From Paradevosia sp036499825 (GTDB lineage Bacteria > Pseudomonadota > Alphaproteobacteria > Rhizobiales > Devosiaceae): 64,000 bases of DNA. The position numbers and the translations under genes were made by a program. The notes under the pieces were generated by a model. It was not told the origin of the DNA. It was given only the letters and a program-made list of their open reading frames with translations, and did not search any database. Below, one piece after another: positions 26,462-35,022 of this stretch. Within the stretch, counting starts at the first letter, position 1. Each line of letters starts with the position of its first letter. Where the stretch lies: assembly GCA_036499825.1 (NCBI GenBank), contig DASYCZ010000037.1, positions 186,001-250,000 on the forward strand. The letters are read 5' to 3'.

Positions 26462-27448
26462 ATGACTGAAAACTGGAACGTGCTGGTGAGCCGGCACCTG
26501 CCGGAAAGCGCGGTCGACACGCTGAAGGCCAGGTTCAATGTCGACTGGCACTCCGATTATAAGAACCTTTCGCGCGACGAACTGCTGGCGCGGGCGCGGG
26601 GCAAGCAGGCGCTGTGCCTGTATTCGGACAATGTCGACGCCGCCCTGCTCGACGCGCTGCCCGATGTGCAAGTGATCTCTTGCCATTGGGGCGCGCGCCA
26701 GGTCGATCTGGCCGCCGCCACCGAGCGGGGTGTGATGGTTGCCTGCCCACCGAACCAGTATGGCTGGATCATCGACGGCGTTGCGGAGCTGGTATGGGGG
26801 CTGATGATCGCGGCCGGCCGCCGGTTCCGGGAGGCGGATGCGTTCTCGCGCGCCGGCAAGATGGATGCCTCGGAAGCCAGCACGAAATTCCTGTTGGGCG
26901 AAGGCATGGTGGGCCGCACCCTCGGGCTATGGGGCGGTGGCCGCATCGGCCTTGCCGTGGGCAAGCGCGCGCAAGGGTTCGGCATGCGGATCATCTATCA
27001 CGACCTCAATGCCAGCGAGGGGCTCGATGCCCTGGGAGCCGAACGGGTCGACCTCGATACGTTGTTGCGGCAGGCCGACTATCTGTCGCTGAGCATTCCG
27101 CCAGTTGAAGCCAATCGCCGCGTGATGGGGCCGGCGGAGTTCGCCAAGATGAAGCCGACCGCCGTCTTCATCAATACGGCGCGCGGCATGAGCGTCGATG
27201 AGGAAGCGCTGATCGACGCCCTGAAAACCGGCAAGATCTTTGGCGCCGGCCTCGATGTCTATGAACGCGAGCCGGAAATCCATCCGGGGCTCAAGGCGCT
27301 CGAAAACGTCATCCTGATGCCACATGCCGGCGGATCGCTGCGCGAGCAGCGCACCTGGGCGGCAACGCTCATGGCTGACAACATAATTGCCGCCGCCGAT
27401 GGCGAAATACCGCCCAACCTCATCAATCCCGAAGTGCTGAAACGCTAG
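26462..27448 (+). CDS. D-isomer-specific 2-hydroxyacid dehydrogenase
   Basis: This 328-residue NAD(P)-dependent dehydrogenase interconverts a 2-keto acid and its D-2-hydroxy acid. Catalytic Arg (NTARGMSVDEEAL), Glu (GAGLDVYEREPE) and His (MPHAGGS) are all present, and the nucleotide fold has GLWGGGRIGLAVGKRAQ. It is in the operon 14 bp after its degenerate paralogue and 9 bp before the glycosidase-like gene, which suggests a role in breakdown of the imported compound. Confidence 0.92.
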   Translation: MTENWNVLVSRHLPESAVDTLKARFNVDWHSDYKNLSRDELLARARGKQALCLYSDNVDAALLDALPDVQVISCHWGARQVDLAAATERGVMVACPPNQYGWIIDGVAELVWGLMIAAGRRFREADAFSRAGKMDASEASTKFLLGEGMVGRTLGLWGGGRIGLAVGKRAQGFGMRIIYHDLNASEGLDALGAERVDLDTLLRQADYLSLSIPPVEANRRVMGPAEFAKMKPTAVFINTARGMSVDEEALIDALKTGKIFGAGLDVYEREPEIHPGLKALENVILMPHAGGSLREQRTWAATLMADNIIAAADGEIPPNLINPEVLKR

Positions 27449-27457
27449 GACACGACA

Positions 27458-28900
27458 ATGTTTGTAACCAATGACGGCGACCGCCGCGGGCTCGACGAAG
27501 TCGTGCTGTTTGCCTTCGACAAGGTGGCGCTGCCCTTCCAGCGCGGCCTGAAGCTGGAACTGAGCTCGTTTCCGGGCAGTATCGATGCACGACCAAAATC
27601 GGTGCTGCTGAAAGGCGAGCCGGGCGATCCCGACGCCGGCAGCACGGCCTATTACGGCTCGGTGATCCGCGTCGGCGAGGAATTGTGGATGTGGTATCTG
27701 GGCGATGCCGGTATTCCGGGCGAATGGTACCAGCGGCTGCTGCTGGCCAGGAGCCGCGACGGCATCAATTGGGAAAAGCCGAAGCTCGGTCTGGTGGAGT
27801 TCAACGGCAGCAAGGCCAACAACATCTGCGCCCTGCCCCATGACGGGCATATCCAGGCGGCGGTGGTGATGTACGAGCCCGACGAGCCTAACCCGGCCCG
27901 GCGTTTCAAGCTGTCCTATGAATCGCCCAAGCACGGCAAGGGTATGTGCGTGGCCTTCAGCCCCGATGGCACAAGCTGGACGCTTTCAGAGAAGAACCCG
28001 GTCATTCCGTATTTCTTCGAGCAGGCAGGCGCCACCAAGATCGGCAAGGCCTACTACATCAATGGCCAGGGACATGTCGGACACTGGGCGCCACGCGGTA
28101 ATTCCCGCCGGCTGGTGACCTTCATTTCCTACGATTTCGAGAACTGGCTGCTGGCTTCAGCCAACGGCTTCCAGCGTGACGCATTGCCGCCCCGCCCGAG
28201 CATCTACGGTGGCTCGGCTGGCCCGCAAGTGCATCTGGGCGCCTCGCTGTGGAATCGCGGCAATGTCATTGTGGGCGTCTACGGCATGTGGAACGGCAAT
28301 CTCGAAAGCGACGACCGCATGCTGGTGACGATGAATCTTGGGTTGGTCGTCACGCATGACGCGTTACATTATGTCGAACCGATCCCGGACTTTCCGCTGA
28401 TTTCAGCAGCGGAACAGAAGACCATAAGGCCGCAAAAACATTTCGCCGCGCTGATGCAGGGCCAGGGTTTCGAAAACATCGGCGAGGAAACGCTGTTCTG
28501 GTACGCACCGTGGCCGGAGCGTGAATCCGACGGTATCCGCGTAGCCCGCTGGAAACGCGACAGGCTGGGCGCGCTGCGCCCCTATAGCGGCCCGCAGATG
28601 GACGCCTTCACGGTATCACAGCCGATCGACCTCGAGGGCAGACCAGCCCGGCTCAGCCTCAATGTCGATGGCGTCGGTGAGCACAGCCAGATCGTCGCCA
28701 GCGTGATGACGGAGGACCTGCAGCCGATCCCCGGGTTCGGCGCCGAGGATTTCGTGCCGATTACCGCTTCCGGCTTCGACCAGGCGGCGCGCTGGCGCGG
28801 TGGCGCCACCATTCCGGGCGGCCGCGTGCGAGTGCGGATTGACTTCAAGGGCGTGCGCCCTGAAGACCTTAAGCTCTATGCCGCCTATCTCCGTAGCTGA
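27458..28900 (+). CDS. Five-bladed-propeller glycosidase-like protein
   Basis: This 480-residue protein has no signal peptide and looks like the GH43/GH32-type five-bladed propeller group. Evidence is the repeated blade-like segments: VGEELWMWYLGDAG, ARSRDGINWEKPKLGLVEF, FSPDGTSWTLSEKNPVIPY, and ISYDFENWLLASANG. The DG-x-x-W-x-K-P pattern is common in uncharacterised glycosidase-like proteins of this kind. Catalytic acids cannot be assigned by eye. A beta-sandwich-like C-terminal part (about 390-480) follows. It is cytoplasmic in prediction and co-transcribed with the dehydrogenases. Confidence 0.65.
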   Translation: MFVTNDGDRRGLDEVVLFAFDKVALPFQRGLKLELSSFPGSIDARPKSVLLKGEPGDPDAGSTAYYGSVIRVGEELWMWYLGDAGIPGEWYQRLLLARSRDGINWEKPKLGLVEFNGSKANNICALPHDGHIQAAVVMYEPDEPNPARRFKLSYESPKHGKGMCVAFSPDGTSWTLSEKNPVIPYFFEQAGATKIGKAYYINGQGHVGHWAPRGNSRRLVTFISYDFENWLLASANGFQRDALPPRPSIYGGSAGPQVHLGASLWNRGNVIVGVYGMWNGNLESDDRMLVTMNLGLVVTHDALHYVEPIPDFPLISAAEQKTIRPQKHFAALMQGQGFENIGEETLFWYAPWPERESDGIRVARWKRDRLGALRPYSGPQMDAFTVSQPIDLEGRPARLSLNVDGVGEHSQIVASVMTEDLQPIPGFGAEDFVPITASGFDQAARWRGGATIPGGRVRVRIDFKGVRPEDLKLYAAYLRS

Positions 28901-28912
28901 ACCGAGGCACCG

Positions 28913-29962
28913 ATGACCCGTTACGCGCCGCAAGCCCTCATAGCCTTCGCCGAGGCCCTCTACACTGCCGCTGGCCTCGATGCCGACAAGAGCGCCGTGG
29001 CGGCGCCTATCCTGGTGGAGGCAGACCTGATGGGGCACGACACCCATGGACTGCAACAACTTGTCCCCTATCTCAACGAGCTGGAAAAGGGCGGCATGCG
29101 GGCAAGCGGGGAGCCGGAGATCGTTGCCGACCATGGCGCGGTGGCGGTGTGGAACGGCAACTGGCTCAACGGCATCTGGCTGACCGCGAACGCGCTCGAT
29201 ACTGCGGCGGAGCGGGCGCGCAAGTTCGGGCTGGGCGCCGTCAGCATACAGCGCAGCCATCACATCGCGTGCCTTCAGGCCTATCTGCCGCGCATGACCG
29301 AGCAAGGGTTGATGGCCATCGTCTCCTGCTCCGACCCTTCGGCTTCGAGCGTCGCGCCGTTCGGCGGCCGTGACGCAGTGTTCGCTCCGGACCCCATCGC
29401 GGCGGGGATTCCGACAGGCGGCGATCCCATCCTCATCGACATGTCGTCCTCGATTACGACCAACGGCATGGTCAACCGCAAGGCTGTGGCAGGCGAGAAG
29501 CTGAAGGGAAAGTGGATGCAGGATGCGGATGGCGTGGCCTCGGACGATCCCGGGCTGCTCAAGGCCGATCCACCGGGCGCGCTGTTGCTCACCGGTGGGC
29601 AGGATCACGGGCAGAAGGGCTATGGCATGGCGGTTATCGTCGAGGCGCTGACGCAGGGCCTGTCCGGCTATGGCCGCGCCAACCGCGAGAAACGCTGGGG
29701 CGGCTCGGTGTTCGTGCAGGTGTTCGATCCGGCGCTGTTCGCCGGTCTCGGCTCCTATGAGGAGCAGACCGCCAACCTGGTTCGGCTGTGCCATGCCTCG
29801 CGCCCCATCGGCGATCTGGCCGCTGTGCGCCTGCCGGGCGAGAACGCCCTCAGGCGCAAACGAGACGCACTCGCGAACGGCGTGACGCTGTTTCCCGGCA
29901 CGATCGAAAAGCTTGCGCCCTACGCCGAGCGGTTTAGCGTAGCGCTGCCCAAGGCCCTATAG
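28913..29962 (+). CDS. Ldh family (malate/L-sulfolactate/ureidoglycolate dehydrogenase-like) oxidoreductase
   Basis: This 349-residue enzyme belongs to the NAD(P)-dependent Ldh2/MDH2 family, unrelated to Rossmann lactate dehydrogenases. Visible motifs: AAPILVEADLMGHDTHGLQQL with the substrate-binding His, GAVSIQRSHHIACLQAYL, and IDMSSSITTNGMVN plus GQDHGQKGYGMAVIVEALTQGLSG. The substrate is a 2-hydroxy acid or ureidoglycolate. It ends the operon; its stop codon TAG overlaps the edge of a palindromic repeat. Confidence 0.9.
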   Translation: MTRYAPQALIAFAEALYTAAGLDADKSAVAAPILVEADLMGHDTHGLQQLVPYLNELEKGGMRASGEPEIVADHGAVAVWNGNWLNGIWLTANALDTAAERARKFGLGAVSIQRSHHIACLQAYLPRMTEQGLMAIVSCSDPSASSVAPFGGRDAVFAPDPIAAGIPTGGDPILIDMSSSITTNGMVNRKAVAGEKLKGKWMQDADGVASDDPGLLKADPPGALLLTGGQDHGQKGYGMAVIVEALTQGLSGYGRANREKRWGGSVFVQVFDPALFAGLGSYEEQTANLVRLCHASRPIGDLAAVRLPGENALRRKRDALANGVTLFPGTIEKLAPYAERFSVALPKAL

Positions 29963-30064
29963 AGCGCTTCACGTTTTGATTGCATCAAAACGAACGCTCC
30001 AAGTCCTTGTGTTGCGCGTTTCCGAACGGGAAAAGTGGCATCCACTTTTCCTGAAAACGCTCTA
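29961..30064. repeat. Palindromic intergenic repeat (rhizobial type)
   Basis: This 104-bp unit is bounded by inverted AGAGCG (29961-29966) and CGCTCT (30059-30064). It holds two perfect hairpins: arms CGTTTTGAT/ATCAAAACG around TGC (29972-29992), and arms GGAAAAGTGG/CCACTTTTCC around CAT (30029-30051). Such elements are scattered between genes in many Hyphomicrobiales. Here it fills the gap between two convergent operons and can act as a bidirectional stop. Confidence 0.8.
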
Positions 30065-30069
30065 GTTCC

Positions 30070-31077
30070 TCAGGACTGCGGGTAGAGGTGACAGGCTACC
30101 TTGTGGCCGCTGCCCTGGTCGGCAAGCATCGGAGGCACGGACCTGCACTTGTCCATGACGAAGGGGCAGCGGGTGTGGAAGCGGCAACCTGCCGGCGGGT
30201 TGAGGGGGGATGGAACTTCGCCGGTGAGGACGATCTCCTCACGCCGGTTGTCCGGATGGGCGGTTAGCGAGGCGGAGAACAGCGCCTTGGTATAGGGATG
30301 AAGCGGGTTGTCGAAGATTTCCTCGGTTTCCGAGTATTCGACGATCTGGCCCAGATACATGACGGCGGTGTCGTGCGCCATGTAGCGCACGGTGGCCAGG
30401 TTATGGGCGATCATCAGATAGGCGACGCCCGCCTCCTGCTGGATGTCCTTGAGCAGGTTCATCACCTGCGCGCCAATCGAGACGTCGAGGGCCGAGACCG
30501 GCTCGTCGAGGACGATGAGGCGCGGTGACGGGGCCAGGGCCGCGGCGAGCGCGATGCGCTGGCGCTGGCCGCCGCTGAATTCATGCGGATAGCGGTCGGC
30601 CATGGCAGGGTTGAGGCCCACCTGCTGCATGACTTCGAGCACCCGGGCCTGGATCTGCGCCTTGTCCAACTGATGGCCGGCCAGGAGGGCCTCGGCGATG
30701 ATGTTGCGCACCCGCATGCGCGGATTGAGCGAGGACCAAGGGTCCTGGAACACGGCTTGCACGGAACTGCGGAAGCGCTTGAGTTCGTCGCCTTCCAGCG
30801 CCGTGATGTCGTGGCCATCGATGCTGATGGTGCCGGAGGTCGGCGTTTCGAGCTTGAGCAGCATGCGACTGGTGGTCGACTTGCCGCAGCCGGATTCCCC
30901 GACAAGCGCCAGCGTCTCGCCGGCATTGATGGTGAAGCTGACGCCGTCGACGGCGCGTACTTCACCGATGACGCGGGTTACGAGCAGCCCCTGGCGCACG
31001 GCAAAATGCTTGCTGAGGTTGTCGACCGCGATCAGAGGCTGTTGCATCGAGGATTGGTCCATCACAGGGTCGGCCAT
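30070..31077 (-). CDS. Opp/Dpp-type ABC transporter ATP-binding protein (OppF-like)
   Basis: This 335-residue ATPase is the last gene of the second transport operon. It has Walker A GESGCGKST, Q-loop FQDPWSSLNPRMRV, signature EFSGGQRQRIALAAAL, Walker B LIVLDEPVSALD, and the C-terminal cysteine tail CRFHTRCPFVMDKC. It overlaps the upstream ATPase gene by 16 bp. An internal ATG at residue 6 or 11 is an alternative start. Confidence 0.93.
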   Translation of the reverse strand: MADPVMDQSSMQQPLIAVDNLSKHFAVRQGLLVTRVIGEVRAVDGVSFTINAGETLALVGESGCGKSTTSRMLLKLETPTSGTISIDGHDITALEGDELKRFRSSVQAVFQDPWSSLNPRMRVRNIIAEALLAGHQLDKAQIQARVLEVMQQVGLNPAMADRYPHEFSGGQRQRIALAAALAPSPRLIVLDEPVSALDVSIGAQVMNLLKDIQQEAGVAYLMIAHNLATVRYMAHDTAVMYLGQIVEYSETEEIFDNPLHPYTKALFSASLTAHPDNRREEIVLTGEVPSPLNPPAGCRFHTRCPFVMDKCRSVPPMLADQGSGHKVACHLYPQS

Positions 31078-32060
31078 GTCGGATCATGTCTCCAGCAGGC
31101 GGCCGTGTGGCCGGGTTCCACCGTATAGGCCGGCGGGTACTCCGCCCGGCAGCGATCCTTGGCGAAGCTGCAGCGCGCCGCGAACCGGCACCCGACCGGC
31201 AGCTTGTTGAGCAAAGGCGGCTGGCCCTCGATGGAGAACAGCCGGTCGACGCGCTTCTCGATGCGCGGCACCGAGGCGAGCAGCGCCTGGGTATAGGGGT
31301 GCGAGGGGTTGTTGAAGATCTCGCGCACCGGTCCCTGCTCGACGATGCGGCCGGCATACATCACCGCGACGCTGTCGCACATGCGGGCGACGACGCCGAA
31401 ATCGTGGGTGATGAAGATGATGGCCATGCCGGTCTGGCTCTGCAGCTCGCGCAGCAGGCGCAGATATTGCAGCTGGATGGTCACGTCGAGCGCCGTCGTC
31501 GGTTCGTCGGCGATGATCACCTGCGGGCTGCTGGCCATGGCGATGGCGCCGGCGACGCGCTGGCGCATGCCGCCACTCAGCTGGTGCGGGTAGTCGTCGA
31601 GACGCCGCTCGGGAGCCGCGACATTGACCCGGCGCAGCAGGTTGGCGGCGCGCTCGCGGAAAGAGCCACCACCCTTGTTGCCGACCTTCAGCGCCTCGAT
31701 AATCTGGTTGCCGACCGTATAGACCGGGTTGAGGGCGGTCTGCGGGTCCTGCAGGATCATCGAGATCTGCCGGCCACGGACGGCATACATCTCCTTGTCG
31801 GTCTTCTTGACCAGGTCTTCGCCATTGAGGCGGATCTCGCCGCTGACGATCCTGCCGACCGGACGCGGCAGCAGCCGCATCAACGACAGGGACATCATGG
31901 TCTTGCCGGAGCCGGACTCGCCGACGATGCCGAGCGTCTCGCCGGGGCGCACCGCAAAGCTCACGCCATCCACCGCCTTCACCGTGCCCATGCCGGTGAA
32001 CAGATAGCTGCGCAGATCCTTGACCTCGATTACCGGGGCCTGGGTCATGTCGATGCTCAT
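31062..32060 (-). CDS. Opp/Dpp-type ABC transporter ATP-binding protein (OppD-like)
   Basis: This 332-residue ATPase has Walker A GESGSGKT, Q-loop LQDPQTALNPVYTV, signature QLSGGMRQRVAGAIAM, Walker B VIIADEPTTALD, and cysteine tail CRFAARCSFAKDRC. The ATG at 32060 (MSIDMTQAPVIEVKDL) is chosen because the frame above it belongs to the permease gene read out of frame; it lies 2 bp after the OppC-like stop. Confidence 0.93.
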   Translation of the reverse strand: MSIDMTQAPVIEVKDLRSYLFTGMGTVKAVDGVSFAVRPGETLGIVGESGSGKTMMSLSLMRLLPRPVGRIVSGEIRLNGEDLVKKTDKEMYAVRGRQISMILQDPQTALNPVYTVGNQIIEALKVGNKGGGSFRERAANLLRRVNVAAPERRLDDYPHQLSGGMRQRVAGAIAMASSPQVIIADEPTTALDVTIQLQYLRLLRELQSQTGMAIIFITHDFGVVARMCDSVAVMYAGRIVEQGPVREIFNNPSHPYTQALLASVPRIEKRVDRLFSIEGQPPLLNKLPVGCRFAARCSFAKDRCRAEYPPAYTVEPGHTAACWRHDPTWPTL

Positions 32061-32062
32061 GG

Positions 32063-33004
32063 TCAAAGGTTCCGTAGCCGGGGGTCGAGCCGGTCGCGCA
32101 GCCAGTCGCCGAACAGGTTCATCGACAGCACTGTCATCAGGATGGCGAGACCGGGGAACAGGGCAACCCACCAGGCCTCGACGATGAGTTCGCGGCCATC
32201 GGCCACCATCAGGCCCCAGGCCGGCGTCGGCCGCGGAATACCGACACCCAGGAAGCTCATAGTGGCTTCCAGGAGGATCACCTGCCCCACTTCCAGCGTG
32301 GCGATGACGATGATGGTGTTCATCACATTGGGAAGAATATGGCGCTGCATGATGCGGAACGAGGAAACGCCGGACACCTTGGCCCGCGCCACGTAATCGC
32401 GCGAGCGGATCGACAGCGCCTCGCCACGCACCAGGCGAGCATAGCGGTTCCAGAACACAAGGCTGATGACGACGATCACCGACAGGAAACCCGGCCCGAT
32501 GACCACCGCCAGCACCAGCGCCAGGATGATGGTGGGTATGGCGTGGCTGATATCGACCAGCCGCATGATGACGTGATCCCACCAGCCGCCGAGATAGCCG
32601 GCGAGCAGGCCAAGAATGGTGCCGACGGTGCCGGCAAGAAAGATGCAGATGCCTGCGACGACCAGCGAGATACGGGCGCCGAAGATGATGCGGCTCAACA
32701 TGTCCCGGCCCTGCTTGTCAGTGCCCAGGATATGATCCCACGAGCCGCCGGGAGATATCTGCACGCCGTTGAGCTCGCTCGGCCCCACCCAGACAGGCGG
32801 GATCAGGCGGGCGCTCAGGCTGCCGGTATCGGGCGGATAGATGAAGGGCAGCGTCTTCTCCAGCACATCGGCGAAGATGGCCGGGCCGACGAGCACGACC
32901 AGCAATACCAACAGCGGCAGGACCGGATAGCGGCGCAGACGCCGCCGCCAGCGGGCGAAGGCCCCGAGCGGCTTGTCATAGTCAGGTAGTTCGGCAGTGG
33001 CCAC
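32063..33004 (-). CDS. ABC transporter permease (OppC/DppC type)
   Basis: This 313-residue inner-membrane protein has an N-terminal arm, a helix at about 27-50, the conserved GTDKQGRDMLSRIIFGARISLVV, and the EAA loop RSRDYVARAKVSGVSSFRIMQRHILPN. It pairs with the upstream OppB-like permease (10 bp gap). Its first periplasmic loop is of ordinary length, unlike the counterpart at 24312. Confidence 0.93.
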   Translation of the reverse strand: MATAELPDYDKPLGAFARWRRRLRRYPVLPLLVLLVVLVGPAIFADVLEKTLPFIYPPDTGSLSARLIPPVWVGPSELNGVQISPGGSWDHILGTDKQGRDMLSRIIFGARISLVVAGICIFLAGTVGTILGLLAGYLGGWWDHVIMRLVDISHAIPTIILALVLAVVIGPGFLSVIVVISLVFWNRYARLVRGEALSIRSRDYVARAKVSGVSSFRIMQRHILPNVMNTIIVIATLEVGQVILLEATMSFLGVGIPRPTPAWGLMVADGRELIVEAWWVALFPGLAILMTVLSMNLFGDWLRDRLDPRLRNL

Positions 33005-33014
33005 TCGCGCTCTC

Positions 33015-33935
33015 CTAGACGTCGTAGCGAATGCGGGGATCGAGGTAGGCGTAAAGAACGTCGACCAGGAGGCTGCACACGCAGAACAGCAGCGAGAAGA
33101 AGATCACGATGGTCTGCACGACCGGAATATCGCGGGCGCGGATGGCCTCGATGGACAACAGGCCAATGCCTGGCCAGGCGAATACCGTTTCGATCACCAC
33201 CGAGCCCGAGATCCAGCCGCCGATGATCATGCCGAAATAGGTCAGCGGCGCCACCGAGGCGTTACGCAGTCCGTGCTTCCAGATCACCTTGGTCTCGGAC
33301 AGGCCCTTGATGCGGGCCAGCTTCACATATTCGGAATCCATCACATCGATCATCGAGGAGCGCGTCACCCGCGCCACGGCCGCCACCTGGAACAGCCCCA
33401 GCGCAATGGCCGGCATGATCATGTTTGAGAAGTTGCCGCGACCCGAGGTCGGCAGCCAGCCGAGATTGACGGCGAACAGCCAGATCATCATCGTCGCCAG
33501 CCAGAAGGACGGCATCGACTGCCCGAGCAGGGCGAACACCTTGGCGCCCTCGTCGAGCAGCGTGCCCTTCTTGACCGCCGAAATCACGCCGATCGGCAAA
33601 CCGACCAGCGAGGCGACGATCAGCGCCAGCCAGGCGAGATCGAGCGTTGCCGGCAGTCGCTGCAGCATCAGCGTCAAAACCGGCTGGTGCCATTTCAGCG
33701 AGGTGCCGAAATCGCCATGCAGGATATTGCCGATATAGCTGAAGTATTGCTGGTACAATGGCTGGTCGAGACCCCAATGCGCCCTCAGGATAGCCCGGTC
33801 CGCATCCGTGGCTTCGGGCGGCAGCATGGTCACCATCGGATCGCCCGACAGACGCACCAGAATGAAAATGATGATGCTCACCGCAATCAGCGCCAACAGC
33901 GCATGAAACAGGCGCATCAGGATATATCGTTGCAT
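33015..33935 (-). CDS. ABC transporter permease (OppB/DppB type)
   Basis: This 306-residue six-helix permease begins MQRYILMRLFHALLALIAVSIIIFILVRL and has the loop DVMDSEYVKLARIKGLSETKVIWKHGLRNA and the GSVVIETVFAWPGIG motif. It follows the first NHL gene after a 53-bp gap that holds a strong hairpin, so expression relative to the receptor genes is probably reduced. Confidence 0.93.
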   Translation of the reverse strand: MQRYILMRLFHALLALIAVSIIIFILVRLSGDPMVTMLPPEATDADRAILRAHWGLDQPLYQQYFSYIGNILHGDFGTSLKWHQPVLTLMLQRLPATLDLAWLALIVASLVGLPIGVISAVKKGTLLDEGAKVFALLGQSMPSFWLATMMIWLFAVNLGWLPTSGRGNFSNMIMPAIALGLFQVAAVARVTRSSMIDVMDSEYVKLARIKGLSETKVIWKHGLRNASVAPLTYFGMIIGGWISGSVVIETVFAWPGIGLLSIEAIRARDIPVVQTIVIFFSLLFCVCSLLVDVLYAYLDPRIRYDV

Positions 33936-33956
33936 TCAGGGTCCCCTGCGGGAAAA

Positions 33957-33979
33957 GGTCGGGGCATCACGCCCCGACC
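33957..33979 (-). terminator. Hairpin between NHL gene and permease genes
   Basis: GGTCGGGGC (33957-33965) pairs perfectly with GCCCCGACC (33971-33979) around a 5-base loop. No U-run is present. It occupies the same place in this operon, between receptor module and permeases, as the hairpin at 23239-23263 in the other operon. Confidence 0.6.
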
Positions 33980-33988
33980 CGGAATACA

Positions 33989-35011
33989 TCAAACGAACGG
34001 CGCCTCGCCATAGATCGTCGCATAAGTCGGCTGGCGACGCTCGGGTCCGTTGAGGCGGACGAGCTTGTTCACCGAGGTATGGGTGGCGGTATAGATGTCG
34101 CCACGCGAGTCGATCGTCATCTGATGGGTCTTGCCCGTATCGAGATGGGTGATCAGCTTGCCATGCTTGTCGAGAATGCGGATGCCGGACGGGCGGGCCG
34201 CCTTGGCTTCGGAGCGATCCTCGGAATCGCCGCGCGCGATCTGGTTGCCCGGATCCTCGGCGACCGCAAAGTCGCCCTCAAGGGTGGGAACGATCTTGGA
34301 CGGCCACTGCAGATCGCTGTCCCAGCTTTCGAGGAATTGTCCCTCGGCGGTGAAGATCTGGATGCGGTGGTTCATGCGATCGCAGACATAGACGCGGCGA
34401 TCGGCCATCGGCAGCACGGCATGAGGCGAGCTGAACTCGCCCTTGCCATGGCCCCACACACCCCATGACTGGATAAGATTGCCGGCACTGTCAAAGCGGT
34501 GGACACGGGCGTTATGCGTGCCGTCGGCGACGTAGAGATCGCCCCATGGGCTGCGGGTCATGTCGTCAGGACGGTTGAACGGGCCGGCAGCGCGCGGTAC
34601 CGGATCGCCGCTCTTGTAGCAGCCGGTGTCGGAGTGCATGCCGCGCTTGCCGAAAATCTGCAACGGCTTGCCGTCGAGCGTATATTTCAGGCAGATCGAG
34701 GCATACTTGTCGGTGAAATAGAGGATGTCGTCGACGATGTTGAGGCCGTGGGCGTGGTCGGAATTACCCTCCCCCCAGGCGTCGACCATATTGCCGTCAT
34801 GGTCGGCGACATAGATCAACTGCGAGCGCGTCAGGTTCTTGTAGGTGCCCAGCCCGAGCGAGACGACATAGACGCGATCGCGGGAATCGACGGCAATGCC
34901 ATTGTTATAAAGCTTGTCGGGAAACGAGCCCCAGTTGGGGATGAACTCGTACTGATAGTCCCCCGAGCCGACGATCCGCCGGCCCGTATCCTGTGGCGAT
35001 ACAGCGCTCAT
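33989..35011 (-). CDS. NHL-repeat beta-propeller protein, copy 1
   Basis: This 340-residue protein is a six-bladed NHL-type propeller: blades are seen as NGIAVDSRDRVYVVSLG, DDMTRSPWGDLYVADGTHNARVHRFD, SSPHAVLPMADRRVYVCDRMNHRIQIF and QMTIDSRGDIYTATHTSVNKLVRL. Similar proteins are annotated as peptidyl-alpha-hydroxyglycine amidating lyase-like or SMP-30/lactonase-like. There is no signal peptide, so action is cytosolic. It pairs with the receptor gene 11 bp upstream, and an equal-length paralogue lies at 36890. Function is unproven; lactone or enol-ether cleavage is possible. Confidence 0.8.
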   Translation of the reverse strand: MSAVSPQDTGRRIVGSGDYQYEFIPNWGSFPDKLYNNGIAVDSRDRVYVVSLGLGTYKNLTRSQLIYVADHDGNMVDAWGEGNSDHAHGLNIVDDILYFTDKYASICLKYTLDGKPLQIFGKRGMHSDTGCYKSGDPVPRAAGPFNRPDDMTRSPWGDLYVADGTHNARVHRFDSAGNLIQSWGVWGHGKGEFSSPHAVLPMADRRVYVCDRMNHRIQIFTAEGQFLESWDSDLQWPSKIVPTLEGDFAVAEDPGNQIARGDSEDRSEAKAARPSGIRILDKHGKLITHLDTGKTHQMTIDSRGDIYTATHTSVNKLVRLNGPERRQPTYATIYGEAPFV

Positions 35012-35022
35012 AACGATGCCCT

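Noticed and set aside
31086..32396. Plus-strand frame of 436 codons opposite the OppD/OppC genes
   Set aside because: Antisense shadow; the minus-strand ABC genes have complete motifs.
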